From Alkalihalobacillus sp. TS-13 (GTDB lineage Bacteria > Bacillota > Bacilli > Bacillales > Fictibacillaceae), in assembly GCF_019720915.1 (NCBI RefSeq), contig NZ_JAHKSI010000001.1, forward strand, positions 2,418,001 through 2,482,000: a stretch of 64,000 nucleotides of DNA. Direction: 5' to 3'. The translations under genes were made by a program, and so were the position numbers. Numbering within the stretch: position 1 is the stretch's first letter; each line of letters starts with the position of its first letter. This document shows, one piece after another, positions 42,477-51,069 of this stretch. The notes below the pieces were generated by a model. That model had not been told where the DNA came from, made no database searches, and worked only from the letters and a program-made list of their open reading frames with translations.

Positions 42477-43091
42477 ATGAAAAAATTCATTATTGCTGGT
42501 CTTACATTTACAATGCTTTTCTTACCTGCTTGCGGAATGGATAAAGGAGATTACGACGGTGCAAATGGAAACGGAATGAATCCGACGTTAGACGTTAAAG
42601 ATCGTGCTGGAACACCGGGAAAAACCCCACAAGAAGCAACGGATGACTTCGGCTATACTCGAATTCAGAGCCCAACTGATGACCGCCGTAACTTTGGCGG
42701 AGGACCACAGCTTGATAAAAAACAGCTTTCCAATACCATTTCGAGAATGATCATGCAGAATCGAGTTGTGAGAGATTCAGCTACACTCGTAACAAGCGAC
42801 AGAGTACTTATCGTTTACGATGCTGAAACGGATGACCGGGAAAGAACAGCTGATATGGTGAAAAGATCTGCGATGTCGGTTGTTCCTCGTTGGTTCCATG
42901 TTTATGTTTCAGATGATACAACCCTATTTGAATACATTGAACGTTATAAAAATATGGATGAGACTTCAACAAACGTTAAACGTAGCATCGATGGTCTGAT
43001 CAAAGAAATGAAAAAATCACCACAAGGATACACAGATCCTGACAAAGACGGCGAAATGGAAGGTAAAGGAATCTCAGAAGGAAGGAAATAA
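42477..43091 (+). CDS. yutC: YhcN/YlaJ family sporulation lipoprotein, YutC-like
   Basis: 204 residues with a lipoprotein signal: KKFIIAGLTFTMLFLPACGM, with Cys19 as the lipidated residue. The YhcN/YlaJ domain (about 80-165) includes LSNTISRMIMQNRVVRDSAT, VLIVYDAETDDRERTADMV and VPRWFHVYVSDD. Such proteins are found in the spore membrane or forespore and often help germination. ATG follows GGTAGGAGGTGAACAGTGA. It is monocistronic and followed by a GGGCTGTCC hairpin element. Confidence 0.88.
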   Translation: MKKFIIAGLTFTMLFLPACGMDKGDYDGANGNGMNPTLDVKDRAGTPGKTPQEATDDFGYTRIQSPTDDRRNFGGGPQLDKKQLSNTISRMIMQNRVVRDSATLVTSDRVLIVYDAETDDRERTADMVKRSAMSVVPRWFHVYVSDDTTLFEYIERYKNMDETSTNVKRSIDGLIKEMKKSPQGYTDPDKDGEMEGKGISEGRK

Positions 43092-43099
43092 GAGAAGTA

Positions 43100-43220
43100 G
43101 GGCTGTCCAAAAAGTGTCTGAGTCTCTCCAAACTTAACAACATTTTAAAAGAAAAATCATGGATTTGATACAGCATGTTGTTTTGGAGTAGTCTGACACT
43201 TTTCTTTTAGGACAGTCTGG
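43100..43220 (+). repeat. GGGGCTGTCC hairpin element, copy 4
   Basis: Full-length, from GGGCTGTCCAAAAAGTGTCT to TAGGACAGTCTGG, with the internal TTTGATACAGCATGTTGTTT like copies 1 and 2. It is nine bases after the yutC stop codon, where it can act as a terminator. Confidence 0.8.
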
Positions 43221-43455
43221 CTTTTTGTAATATGCAGCATCATAACTGGACATCCTGTACTTCGAACAGTTCTTTACACAAAATGAGTCTTTAAGACGGT
43301 ATGAATTTAGAAAAGCTCAATTTTCAAAGCCCCATTGTGACCGTATAAAAACCCAAATCAAAACACTATGGATAAGATAGCTGCCCCCTCAATCCACTTA
43401 TTTCAATAATTTGAGTCAAAAATCCTTTTCCAATCATATGAAAAAATCATCATAC
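43221..43455. other. Intergenic stretch between yutC and lipA
   Basis: About 230 bases without open frames. No repeat or regulatory site was recognised apart from the flanking hairpin element and the lipA terminator. Confidence 0.5.
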
Positions 43456-43512
43456 AAAAAAAAACAGATCGACCCGTGGGGATTTGCTTTCATCACGAAT
43501 CGACCTCTTTAA
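43456..43512 (-). terminator. Terminator of lipA
   Basis: On the minus strand AGGTCGATTCGTG pairs with CACGGGTCGATCT, followed by eight T. Confidence 0.85.
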
Positions 43513-43521
43513 ACTTTGTAC

Positions 43522-44421
43522 TTATTTCGCTTCTTGTTGACGTTGTTTCGATGCTGCGTTGACTTGCTCATCTGCATGGTAAGACGAACGTACTAATGGA
43601 CCAGATTCGCAATGGCTGAAGCCTTTCGACATCGCGATTTCTTTAAGCTCTGCAAACTCATCCGGATGATAATACTTCTGAACTTTCAAGTGCTTTTTTG
43701 TTGGTTGGAGATATTGTCCAATTGTCATGATATCAACATTGTTAGCACGAAGGTCGTCCATCGTTTGAATGATCTCTTCCTTCGTTTCCCCTAGTCCCAC
43801 CATAATACTTGATTTTGTCGGAATATCCGGCTGCATTTCTTTCGCCCGACGCAAGAATTCAAGAGAACGTTCATATGTCGCACGTGCACGGACCCTTGGT
43901 GTCAATCTTTCAACAGTTTCAATATTATGATTCAAGATGTCAGGACGGGCATCCATAAGGGTCTTCAAGTTTTCATATTTCCCCATCATGTCAGATGGAA
44001 GTACCTCAACTGTACAGAAAGGATTTGCACGGCGCACAGCACGTACCGTTTCAGCATAAACCCCCGAACCGCCATCCTTCAAATCGTCACGAGCAACCGC
44101 TGTGATGACAGCATGCTTAAGTCCCATCAATTTGACAGATTCAGCAACACGTTCTGGTTCTTTCAAATCCAGTTCATTAGGCAAACCAGTCTTGACAGCA
44201 CAAAAACGGCAAGCACGTGTACATACATCACCTAGGATCATGAATGTAGCTGTTTTACGAACCGCCCAACACTCGTGGATATTTGGGCAACGCGCTTCTT
44301 CACAAACCGTATGTAAGTTCTTCTCGCGCATCATCTTTTTAAGACCAGTGTAGTTTTCATTTGTATTTAATTTGATCTTAAGCCATTCGGGCTTTCGAAT
44401 ATGTTCTTCTTTTTTCGCCAT
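43522..44421 (-). CDS. lipA: Lipoyl synthase
   Basis: 299 residues, a radical SAM enzyme inserting two sulfur atoms into protein-bound octanoate. It has both clusters: the auxiliary one at Cys40, Cys45 and Cys51 ([12 protein letters not shown]) and the radical SAM one at Cys67, Cys71 and Cys74 (CTRACRFC). The C-terminal RSSYHADEQ gives the Ser ligand. ATG has no close strong ribosome site but the N-terminus [18 protein letters not shown] is family-typical. It is divergent from lytH, as in B. subtilis (yutB). Confidence 0.97.
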   Translation of the reverse strand: MAKKEEHIRKPEWLKIKLNTNENYTGLKKMMREKNLHTVCEEARCPNIHECWAVRKTATFMILGDVCTRACRFCAVKTGLPNELDLKEPERVAESVKLMGLKHAVITAVARDDLKDGGSGVYAETVRAVRRANPFCTVEVLPSDMMGKYENLKTLMDARPDILNHNIETVERLTPRVRARATYERSLEFLRRAKEMQPDIPTKSSIMVGLGETKEEIIQTMDDLRANNVDIMTIGQYLQPTKKHLKVQKYYHPDEFAELKEIAMSKGFSHCESGPLVRSSYHADEQVNAASKQRQQEAK

Positions 44422-44638
44422 CTAACTCACTCCAATATTGGATTAGTTTAAGATTCCGGCATTGAGTGACACTTACTCTGATGCGTTAATCTAATACCTT
44501 TCTACTGTATCATATTGTTGATTCAAGTTCCATTATCCGTGCATACGTCCTGTTTTCCAACATTTGATAATCATTATTTGCCTAATTCAATACAAACTAA
44601 CATTATGAAAAGATACAGGAAAGGACTGAATTCCCTGT

Positions 44639-45625
44639 ATGAAAAAATTTGTATTGTTAGTCATTTTCATAATAGGTGTAAGCATTGGAACAACTGAAAT
44701 AGCTGAAGCAAAAAAGACATATCAGAAAGAAGATGTTGGGCGTTACGCGCTTTATCATAAAATGGAGGCACTCACCTCCATTCCATGGTATTACTTAGGG
44801 GCGATCGATCAATATGAACGATCGATAAGGCGTGCCCAAAAAGACCTTCCAGAAGAAGAAGGGTTGATCGGCATTTACTATTCACCCATACAATGGGTAG
44901 GTCCATTAAACACAAATTTGGATGATACGAATGCATCGACCATTTCATTATTCGGCGGCATAGGGCTTGATGGAAATAACGATGGAAAAGCAGATCGAAA
45001 TAATGATGAGGATGTGTTATATACATTTGCTCATTATCTGCAGGCATACGGTTTTGATGAAGAAAACATTAAAATCGGTTTGTGGGATTACTACCATCGT
45101 GATAAAACCGTCGACATCATAATGGGAATAGCCAAGGTTTACCGTGAGTACCAAACCTTGAGTCTTAATGAGCGTGCATTTCCTGTTCCGATCAGAGCTA
45201 ACTATAGCTTCCGTAACACATGGGGGGACCGCCGGGGATTTGGTGGACTTCGTATCCATGAAGGAACCGATATTTTTGCGGATTACGGTGTACCTGTAAG
45301 AGCAACGACTTATGGCATCGTAGAAATCGCAGGTTGGAACCGTTTTGGAGGATGGCGGGTGGGGATTCGTGACTTGAACAACGTCTACCATTATTACGCG
45401 CATCTGAAGGGTTTCGAAAAAGGAATTGGGAAAGGCTCTGTGGTCAAGCCGGGCCAAACGATTGGTTACGTTGGGAGCTCTGGATATGGACCACCAGGGA
45501 CTGCTGGTAAATTCCCTCCGCATCTTCATTATGGTATGTATCGTGACAATGGTTATAACGAATGGTCATTCGACCCTTATCCCTACCTCAAAGCATGGGA
45601 ACGTCAAGACCGTAATAAAAAATAA
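44639..45625 (+). CDS. lytH: M23 endopeptidase LytH (YunA)
   Basis: 328 residues: a signal peptide or anchor (1-25, ending near IAEAKK), a helical middle region, then an M23 (LytM) zinc domain. Ligands are His207 and Asp211 (HEGTDIF) and His297, with His295 as catalytic His (HLHYGMY). In B. subtilis LytH, made under sigma-K, cuts L-Ala-D-Glu bonds to leave single alanines in the spore cortex. ATG has AAAGGA about 12 bases upstream. Its place next to lipA is conserved. It converges with the NSS small-subunit gene. Confidence 0.92.
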   Translation: MKKFVLLVIFIIGVSIGTTEIAEAKKTYQKEDVGRYALYHKMEALTSIPWYYLGAIDQYERSIRRAQKDLPEEEGLIGIYYSPIQWVGPLNTNLDDTNASTISLFGGIGLDGNNDGKADRNNDEDVLYTFAHYLQAYGFDEENIKIGLWDYYHRDKTVDIIMGIAKVYREYQTLSLNERAFPVPIRANYSFRNTWGDRRGFGGLRIHEGTDIFADYGVPVRATTYGIVEIAGWNRFGGWRVGIRDLNNVYHYYAHLKGFEKGIGKGSVVKPGQTIGYVGSSGYGPPGTAGKFPPHLHYGMYRDNGYNEWSFDPYPYLKAWERQDRNKK

Positions 45626-45633
45626 TTTACAAA

Positions 45634-45668
45634 AAAGGATGAGCTGAATAACTTCCAGCCCATCCTTC
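45634..45668. terminator. Bidirectional terminator between lytH and metS-like gene
   Basis: AAGGATG and GCTG pair with CAG and CCCATCCTT around AATAACTTC, with A and T runs at both sides. Confidence 0.8.
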
Positions 45669-45675
45669 TTACATT

Positions 45676-45780
45676 TTATTTTTGCTTGGACGTTTTCACC
45701 GCATTCGCAATGCTTGCAGCTAAACCTCCCCAAAGGACAACCATTCCGATGACCATCATTGTAATTGCTCCACCAGTCAT
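45676..45780 (-). CDS. NSS transporter small subunit (MetS-type), 34 residues
   Basis: Read directly from the sequence. MTGGAITMMVIGMVVLWGGL and a short basic tail are typical of the MetS family, the single-helix partner of methionine/alanine-importing NSS transporters. AAGGAGG at the end of the transporter gene precedes it, and its ATG starts immediately after that gene's TAA, so translation is coupled. It was probably required in stoichiometric amounts with the large subunit. Confidence 0.9.
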   Translation of the reverse strand: MTGGAITMMVIGMVVLWGGLAASIANAVKTSKQK

Positions 45781-47304
45781 TTAGTTAACCTCCTTTTCTG
45801 AATCAAGGGAAGTATTTTTGTTCCACTTCTTCAATGAGAATAGGATACCGACTACCACAGCACCGATTGCTACCAACCAGCCTGAATAAAAAATGAAGAA
45901 ATCTGAGTAGTTTTCATAGTTCCCACTATCAGTAGGGAATTCCCTCATCAAGTTCTGTTTGAATAATTGGAACATCATGTAACCAAGGATGACCGGCGTT
46001 ATGATGCCCAGACAGATCTTCCACCAACCGCCAAGACGAATATCCGAAATTTCGTTTGCATGAGTTTGAAAAACAGAGAGCTTTCTCAGGAACCATGCAA
46101 TCGCTACGACTTCTACCAGTCCAACAAGTGCAACACCAAATTGGTTAATGAAGTAATCTGCTGCATCAAGGAAGAACAAACCGCCTTGCGTTGCAAACAG
46201 GATTGAAACTAGTGCTGCAAGTCCTCCACCGACAAACACTGCTTTTGTACGAGAGGTTCCAAATTTCTCAGAGAAACCAGCCACATACGTCTCAACAATT
46301 GAAATCAATGAAGATAGACCCGCAAGGACTAATGACGCAAAGAATAAGAATCCGAATAATTCATTCATAGCAGGGAATTGGTTAATGATTTGTGGGAAGA
46401 CAACGAATGCAAGTCCCACTCCTCCAGTGACAACTTCATCCACTGGCACGTTAGCTGCAACTGCCATGAATCCAAGAGCACTGAAGACTCCGATACCTGC
46501 TAAAAGCTCAAATCCTGAGTTGCTGAATCCGGTAATGAATGCATTGTTTGTGATATCCGATTTTTTCGGCAGATAACTCGAATAGGTAATCATGATAGCG
46601 AATGCAATCGATAAACTAAAGAAAATTTGACCATAAGCCGCTACCCAGACCTTTCCATCCCAGATCGCATCAAAGTTCGGTTGAAAGAAAGCTTCTAAAC
46701 CGCTCGCAGCGCCTGGTAATGTGACTGCCCGAATAACGATGATCAAGAATAAAATGACAAGAGCCGGAATGAATATCTTGTTTGCTGCTTCAATTCCTTT
46801 TTTAACACCTTTAAAAAGAACACTCAGTGTAATGACCCAAACGATTAATAATGGAATGAATACCCCTGGTACTAAGCTTCCTACTTCACCCGGTGCACTT
46901 AGATTCAAGTACTCCGAAAACAAAAAACCTTCTGTGTCCTCGCCCCATTTAAGGTTCAAGGCAAAAATCGAATATGAAATGGCCCATGCAATGATGACTG
47001 CATAATAAGTAGAAATCACAAATGAAATGAATACCTGCCACCAACCAATCCATTCAGCCTTTTTATTCATACGGTGATAGGTAAGCGGTGCAGACCCCCG
47101 GTACTTGTGACCTATGGTGAATTCCAATACTAATAGTGGAATCCCGGCAGTTAGCAATGCGATCAAATACGGAATAAAGAAAGCTCCTCCGCCGTTGTCA
47201 TAAGCCACCGCAGGGAATCGCCATATGTTTCCGAGGCCGATTGCGGATCCTACAGCTGCCAAAATAAATCCTGCTCTAGAGCCCCACTGTGCTCTGTTCT
47301 CCAT
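45781..47304 (-). CDS. Sodium-dependent (NSS family) amino-acid transporter
   Basis: 507 residues with 12 predicted membrane helices. The N-terminal signature WGSRAGFILAAVGSAIGLGN and IWRFPAVAYDNGGGAFFIPY form the sodium and substrate site of the LeuT fold. The unwound helix 6 region is FFSLSIAFAIMITYSSYLP. The adjoining MetS-type peptide points to methionine/alanine import. ATG follows GGGGGAGTAATA. No S-box or T-box was seen in the leader. The pair forms a two-gene operon ending at the terminator shared with lytH. Confidence 0.92.
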   Translation of the reverse strand: MENRAQWGSRAGFILAAVGSAIGLGNIWRFPAVAYDNGGGAFFIPYLIALLTAGIPLLVLEFTIGHKYRGSAPLTYHRMNKKAEWIGWWQVFISFVISTYYAVIIAWAISYSIFALNLKWGEDTEGFLFSEYLNLSAPGEVGSLVPGVFIPLLIVWVITLSVLFKGVKKGIEAANKIFIPALVILFLIIVIRAVTLPGAASGLEAFFQPNFDAIWDGKVWVAAYGQIFFSLSIAFAIMITYSSYLPKKSDITNNAFITGFSNSGFELLAGIGVFSALGFMAVAANVPVDEVVTGGVGLAFVVFPQIINQFPAMNELFGFLFFASLVLAGLSSLISIVETYVAGFSEKFGTSRTKAVFVGGGLAALVSILFATQGGLFFLDAADYFINQFGVALVGLVEVVAIAWFLRKLSVFQTHANEISDIRLGGWWKICLGIITPVILGYMMFQLFKQNLMREFPTDSGNYENYSDFFIFYSGWLVAIGAVVVGILFSLKKWNKNTSLDSEKEVN

Positions 47305-47770
47305 TATTACTCCCCCATTCTCTAATGTTTTGTTACTAAAGTCTACAGTTGAAAACTTTAGTTTTTTCTGACTATTTCGATTATAGTATAGCTGTTTTAA
47401 TAGAGGCCTGTCAAAGAATTTTCGAGAAATTTAGTGATAAATGTCTATATAGAAGATTTGCAGTTTTGGTATAAATATACTACATATTATTACATTTTTT
47501 TCATAATAAATTCTTTTCGATGGGTATTTCGGTTATTCGGTGTCTTCTCAGTGTTCCGTTATGATATATTTGTATTTTGCCCGTAGAATTGTCGTGGAGA
47601 GGGACTGGATTAGTGTTATTATTACTTGTTTCAGAACTCACACCGATTTCGGACAGTATCGCGCACTTTTCATTCTCTCCTGTCCAATAAGCGCCGAATC
47701 CAAACAGGCACGTGTTCTCTTTACCTGCTTATGACCCAATAGTCATCTTCGTCCACACTTTTTTCTTCAT
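47305..47770. other. Intergenic stretch upstream of the NSS transporter
   Basis: About 465 bases. It must hold the transporter promoter. I found no convincing gene, riboswitch or phased array; a weak inverted pair GGACAG and CTGTCC (about 47654-47689) is the only structure noted. Confidence 0.45.
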
Positions 47771-47804
47771 AAAAAAGCTGACCCATTCGAGTCAGCTTTT
47801 TAAG
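47771..47804 (-). terminator. Terminator of the NhaC-type transporter gene
   Basis: AAAAAAGCTGACCC and GAGTCAGCTTTTT form a stem around ATTC, with a T-run on the minus strand. Confidence 0.85.
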
Positions 47805-47813
47805 ATAAATCAA

Positions 47814-49394
47814 TTAGTTTTGTTCTCGCGGTGATTCGATACTTGTGAAGTTCATCTTCTTCAATATGAAAGCCACAATGATCACGAGCACAAGTGATAC
47901 CAGCAGTGACAACGTGACGCTTTGTGTAAAACCAATGATAAGGAATCCGACCGAACTGATGACAGCAGCCAATAGCGCATATGGCAATTGGGTCATCACA
48001 TGATCGATATGATTGCTTCCCGCCCCCGTTGATGAAAGGATCGTCGTATCGGATATTGGTGAACAATGGTCACCGAAAACGGATCCTGCAAGAACTGCCG
48101 CCAGTACAGGAAGGATATAACTAATGTCAGTCGCTGCTGCAATTTCACCAGCTATCGGAAGCATGACACCAAACGTCCCCCACGAAGTACCTGTAGCAAA
48201 AGCCATGATTCCAGAGATCAAGAACAGCAATACAGGCAGGAACGCAATATTAATGTTGTCATCTACAATCCCAGCTAAATATTTTCCTGTGCCGATTTCA
48301 TCGATGATGGCAATGATCACCCACGCAAAAATCAGAATGTAGATGGCTGGAAGCATGGATTGGATCCCCTTCCAAATACCTGTTCCGAAATGCTTTCCAG
48401 GCAATTTTTTCATCAAGAAAAGAACGATCGTGACAGTTAATCCGAACAACCCGCCGTAAACAAGTGATTTCGCAACATCGGTATTTTCAAACATGGAAAG
48501 CAAGGTGACATTTCCTTCAGTTGCTTGGGCACCGGTATAAAGCATTGCAGCGACTGTCCCAACAATCAACGCAACGATCGGCCAGATCAGATCCCCTACT
48601 TTTCCTTTATCGCTTTCAGGCAACCCAATCTGCTGACCGGGCACCGCTTTGTTATCCGGGTTTAATACATGCCCTTCATTGACCGCCCTTTCTTCATGTG
48701 TCTTCATTGAGAACAAGTTGATATTCCATAACGCTGTTGCAAACACAAGCAACAGTGCCGAAAGTGCATAAATATTCATCGGAATCATTTTCACAAAGGC
48801 TTCCAGCGCGCCAATTCCAGCTACTTCATGAGTGGCAAGAATACCACCAATCAAACCGATGATATACGCGCCCCAGCTTGAAACTGGTGAAATGACACAG
48901 ACAGGTGCAGCGGTGGAATCGATATAATACGCAAGCTTTGCTCTAGAAATACGATGGCGGTCCGTCAATGGACGACTTACATTACCAACTGCTAGAGAAT
49001 TGAAGTAATCGTCAATGAAAATGATGATACCCAGAACGATCGTCAAGATTTGGGCGCCAACACGGGTCTTCACCTTTTTAATCGCCCATTCACCAAAGGC
49101 ACGGCTTCCCCCAGCAATCGCAATCAAAGATGTCATGATGCCAAGAATTAATAAGAACAAAAGGATGAATACATTCCAGGTGTTCACTTCCCATGCGCCT
49201 GCATCATTCTGTGTGATGAAAAGATCACGTACGATTTCGAAGATCTGTGTGAAACTCGCCAATATATCAAAGTTGTTGAGCATGAATGCTCCGACGAGGA
49301 TGCCCGTCCCAAGTGACAACAACACCTTTCTCGTCAAGGCCACCATAAGTAATGCTAGTAACGGTGGAATCAAAGAATAAATTGTATTTTCCAT
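47814..49394 (-). CDS. NhaC-family transporter under a lysine riboswitch (LysW-type)
   Basis: 526 residues with 11-12 membrane helices. NhaC-family motifs are IIFIDDYFNSLAVGNVSRPL, ATGTSWGTFGVMLPIAGEIA and VFGDHCSPISDTTILSSTG. The name implies Na+/H+ antiport, but the leader contains a lysine riboswitch, and NhaC-type transporters with such leaders have been proposed as lysine carriers (LysW). Lysine import is therefore the better inference. ATG has AGGAGGAG about 12 bases upstream. It is monocistronic with its own promoter downstream of yunB. Confidence 0.88.
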   Translation of the reverse strand: MENTIYSLIPPLLALLMVALTRKVLLSLGTGILVGAFMLNNFDILASFTQIFEIVRDLFITQNDAGAWEVNTWNVFILLFLLILGIMTSLIAIAGGSRAFGEWAIKKVKTRVGAQILTIVLGIIIFIDDYFNSLAVGNVSRPLTDRHRISRAKLAYYIDSTAAPVCVISPVSSWGAYIIGLIGGILATHEVAGIGALEAFVKMIPMNIYALSALLLVFATALWNINLFSMKTHEERAVNEGHVLNPDNKAVPGQQIGLPESDKGKVGDLIWPIVALIVGTVAAMLYTGAQATEGNVTLLSMFENTDVAKSLVYGGLFGLTVTIVLFLMKKLPGKHFGTGIWKGIQSMLPAIYILIFAWVIIAIIDEIGTGKYLAGIVDDNINIAFLPVLLFLISGIMAFATGTSWGTFGVMLPIAGEIAAATDISYILPVLAAVLAGSVFGDHCSPISDTTILSSTGAGSNHIDHVMTQLPYALLAAVISSVGFLIIGFTQSVTLSLLVSLVLVIIVAFILKKMNFTSIESPREQN

Positions 49395-49433
49395 TGAATA
49401 ATGTTCTCCTCCTATTAATTAATCGATGGATAA

Positions 49434-49482
49434 AATAAAAAAAGGCAACGATAGATAGAAAATAACCTATCGTTACCTTTGT
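49434..49482 (-). terminator. Riboswitch-controlled terminator in the lysine leader
   Basis: On the minus strand AAAGGTAACGATAGGTT pairs with CTATCTATCGTTGCCTTT, followed by TTTTATT. An alternative GTTAC/GTAAC pairing with the sequence just upstream could act as antiterminator. Confidence 0.85.
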
Positions 49483-49494
49483 AAGTAACAGTTA

Positions 49495-49690
49495 TCCCCC
49501 ATCGATCACGTAGTTCTCCACTATCCAATCTTCCCGGATAGTGACAGTGCTACACCTATTAGGTACAGCCCCAACAGTAAACCTTTCGACAAAAGTGTAC
49601 TGCTTCGGCAAATAACCCTTTCCAGTGATGGTCATCGATGTCTTTCTCGCATCATTGTACTGATGTTCTTTGCTCCACTACCTCATCTGA
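49495..49690 (-). promoter_or_regulatory. Lysine riboswitch (L box)
   Basis: On the minus strand the aptamer runs from GATGAGGTAGTGGAGC, through GAAAGGG, TTTGCCGAAGCA and GTTGGGGCTG, to CTGTCA and TGGAGAACTACGTGATC. These are the conserved L-box blocks in order, and the P1 arms pair over 9 of 11 positions. Lysine binding should favour the terminator and switch off the downstream transporter. Confidence 0.88.
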
Positions 49691-49724
49691 TGATAAGGTC
49701 TATGATATTTTTGCGCCATTAAAT

Positions 49725-49753
49725 ATTATAAAGGATTAGCTATAAAAATACAA
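49725..49753 (-). promoter_or_regulatory. Promoter of the lysine riboswitch leader
   Basis: On the minus strand TTGTAT and a perfect TATAAT are 17 bp apart, about 40 bases upstream of the aptamer. Confidence 0.75.
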
Positions 49754-49776
49754 GGATTGTGAGGAGTCGTATAAGC

Positions 49777-50622
49777 TCAATTGGTGTTCTCTTCTTTTTT
49801 CTTTTCTGCTTCATTACTGTTTTCTTGGTTATTATCATCATTGTTCTTGTTTTCGATATCTACCTGCGGATTGATTGGTATGACTGGCTGAGCACCTGAG
49901 CTGCCATCCCCTTTATGGTAGTAATACGGCACATCCTGAGGTATTAATTGAGAAACTAACATAACATTCGTTTTAATTACTCTTTCTTTTGTTTCAAACG
50001 GAACAACAATTTGGGTCCTTACTATGACTTCGATCCATCCCCGTAAATGAATCGTATTGATGCCTGCATTCTCTGTTGTTTCATGCCAGCTTGATTCCAC
50101 ACTTCCGATGACTCGGAAACGCACCGGTATATTTGGTCCGAGGTTGGCAAGTAAAGCATTATCCGTCGCTCGTCCTAAGGGGATTTCAGTGAAAATACCG
50201 TTAGAAAATTCATCTTCTCTGTTGACTTCAATACCAGCAAAGTTTGCAAAATCCGGCTTTTTTCCTTGTTCAATCTGTTCAAGCAAAGATTGAACATTAG
50301 CAGTTGCGAGAGATTGGACCTCATTGACGACTTTTGGATCGGTCCCGACCAATGCAACCTTGCCTTCATTATCTAAGGTGACATTGATGAGACCGTCCGT
50401 TTTACCGGCATCTACAATCCTGTTTTTAACAGCACTTTGGATTGCAAGTTGAGCCATATCTGCGGTCTCTGTTTCTGCAATCTGCATGAGTGTAGGCTCG
50501 ATTCCTTTATCTACAAGCCACAATGCCTGTGCGGTCAATAAAGTGAATATGATGAACGATATGATGAAGACATATTGAAATGGAAGAGGTCGTTTTCGGG
50601 GACGCCTCCGTATTCTCCACAT
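49777..50622 (-). CDS. yunB: Sporulation protein YunB
   Basis: 281 residues. A basic N-terminus (MWRIRRRPRKRPLPFQ) precedes one membrane helix (about 18-38). The conserved outer domain has AETETADMAQLAIQSAVKNR, FTEIPLGRATDNALLANLGP and INTIHLRGWIEVIVRTQIVVPF. The tail is Asn/Glu/Lys-rich and disordered. In B. subtilis YunB is made in the mother cell and needed for normal sporulation. The fold resembles SpoIIR/SpoIID-independent membrane partners; details are not evident. ATG follows AGGGGGTATTTTT. Confidence 0.9.
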   Translation of the reverse strand: MWRIRRRPRKRPLPFQYVFIISFIIFTLLTAQALWLVDKGIEPTLMQIAETETADMAQLAIQSAVKNRIVDAGKTDGLINVTLDNEGKVALVGTDPKVVNEVQSLATANVQSLLEQIEQGKKPDFANFAGIEVNREDEFSNGIFTEIPLGRATDNALLANLGPNIPVRFRVIGSVESSWHETTENAGINTIHLRGWIEVIVRTQIVVPFETKERVIKTNVMLVSQLIPQDVPYYYHKGDGSSGAQPVIPINPQVDIENKNNDDNNQENSNEAEKKKEENTN

Positions 50623-50693
50623 AAAAATACCCCCTATCTATTGCTATATGTATGCAATGATTGGGGGTTGTATAGCTATTAATTTGGACATAA

Positions 50694-51002
50694 TCATGAC
50701 TTAGCCATTTTAAGCAGCGCATCACGTCCACTTGTACCTTTAGTGATACCAATTGCTTCGGCTTCTAACGTAACGGACTCTAACGGAGCTTCCAATAGTT
50801 GATCGAGGGTTCGTACACCTACAGCCCGCCCTGCGATTATTTTCCGCTCAGCCAATTTTTCATTCAGCAACGCAACATCAAGTGCACCACACATGATATA
50901 TCCTTTGTCATTGCTGATTGACATGAAGTTGGTTTTCGGTAATGCCACCGTCACGCCTGTAAACAGATGCCCATCGATTTCGATAGGAGTGACCGTAATC
51001 AT
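50694..51002 (-). CDS. yunC: DUF1805 protein YunC
   Basis: 102 residues of DUF1805: VALPKTNFMSISNDKGYIMC, GALDVALLNEKLAERKIIAG and RAVGVRTLDQLLEAPLESV. A small soluble alpha/beta protein of unknown function, structurally characterised in B. subtilis. ATG follows AAAAGGAGCGTGAGAAAAG. It lies 67 bases from yunD on the same strand with no terminator between, so they may be co-transcribed. Confidence 0.9.
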   Translation of the reverse strand: MITVTPIEIDGHLFTGVTVALPKTNFMSISNDKGYIMCGALDVALLNEKLAERKIIAGRAVGVRTLDQLLEAPLESVTLEAEAIGITKGTSGRDALLKMAKS

Positions 51003-51069
51003 CTTTTCTCACGCTCCTTTTCTCTACTATCAATATGTCATAGTAGTACAAAGCGTGTTGGCGTAGTGC

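Noticed and set aside
43522-44421. Possible second sulfur-inserting enzyme
   Set aside because: All six cysteines and the RSSY motif identify lipoyl synthase without need for another call.
47540-47734. 64-codon + strand frame upstream of the NSS transporter
   Set aside because: No ribosome site, unusual Cys/Arg-rich composition, and no similarity that I can recognise.
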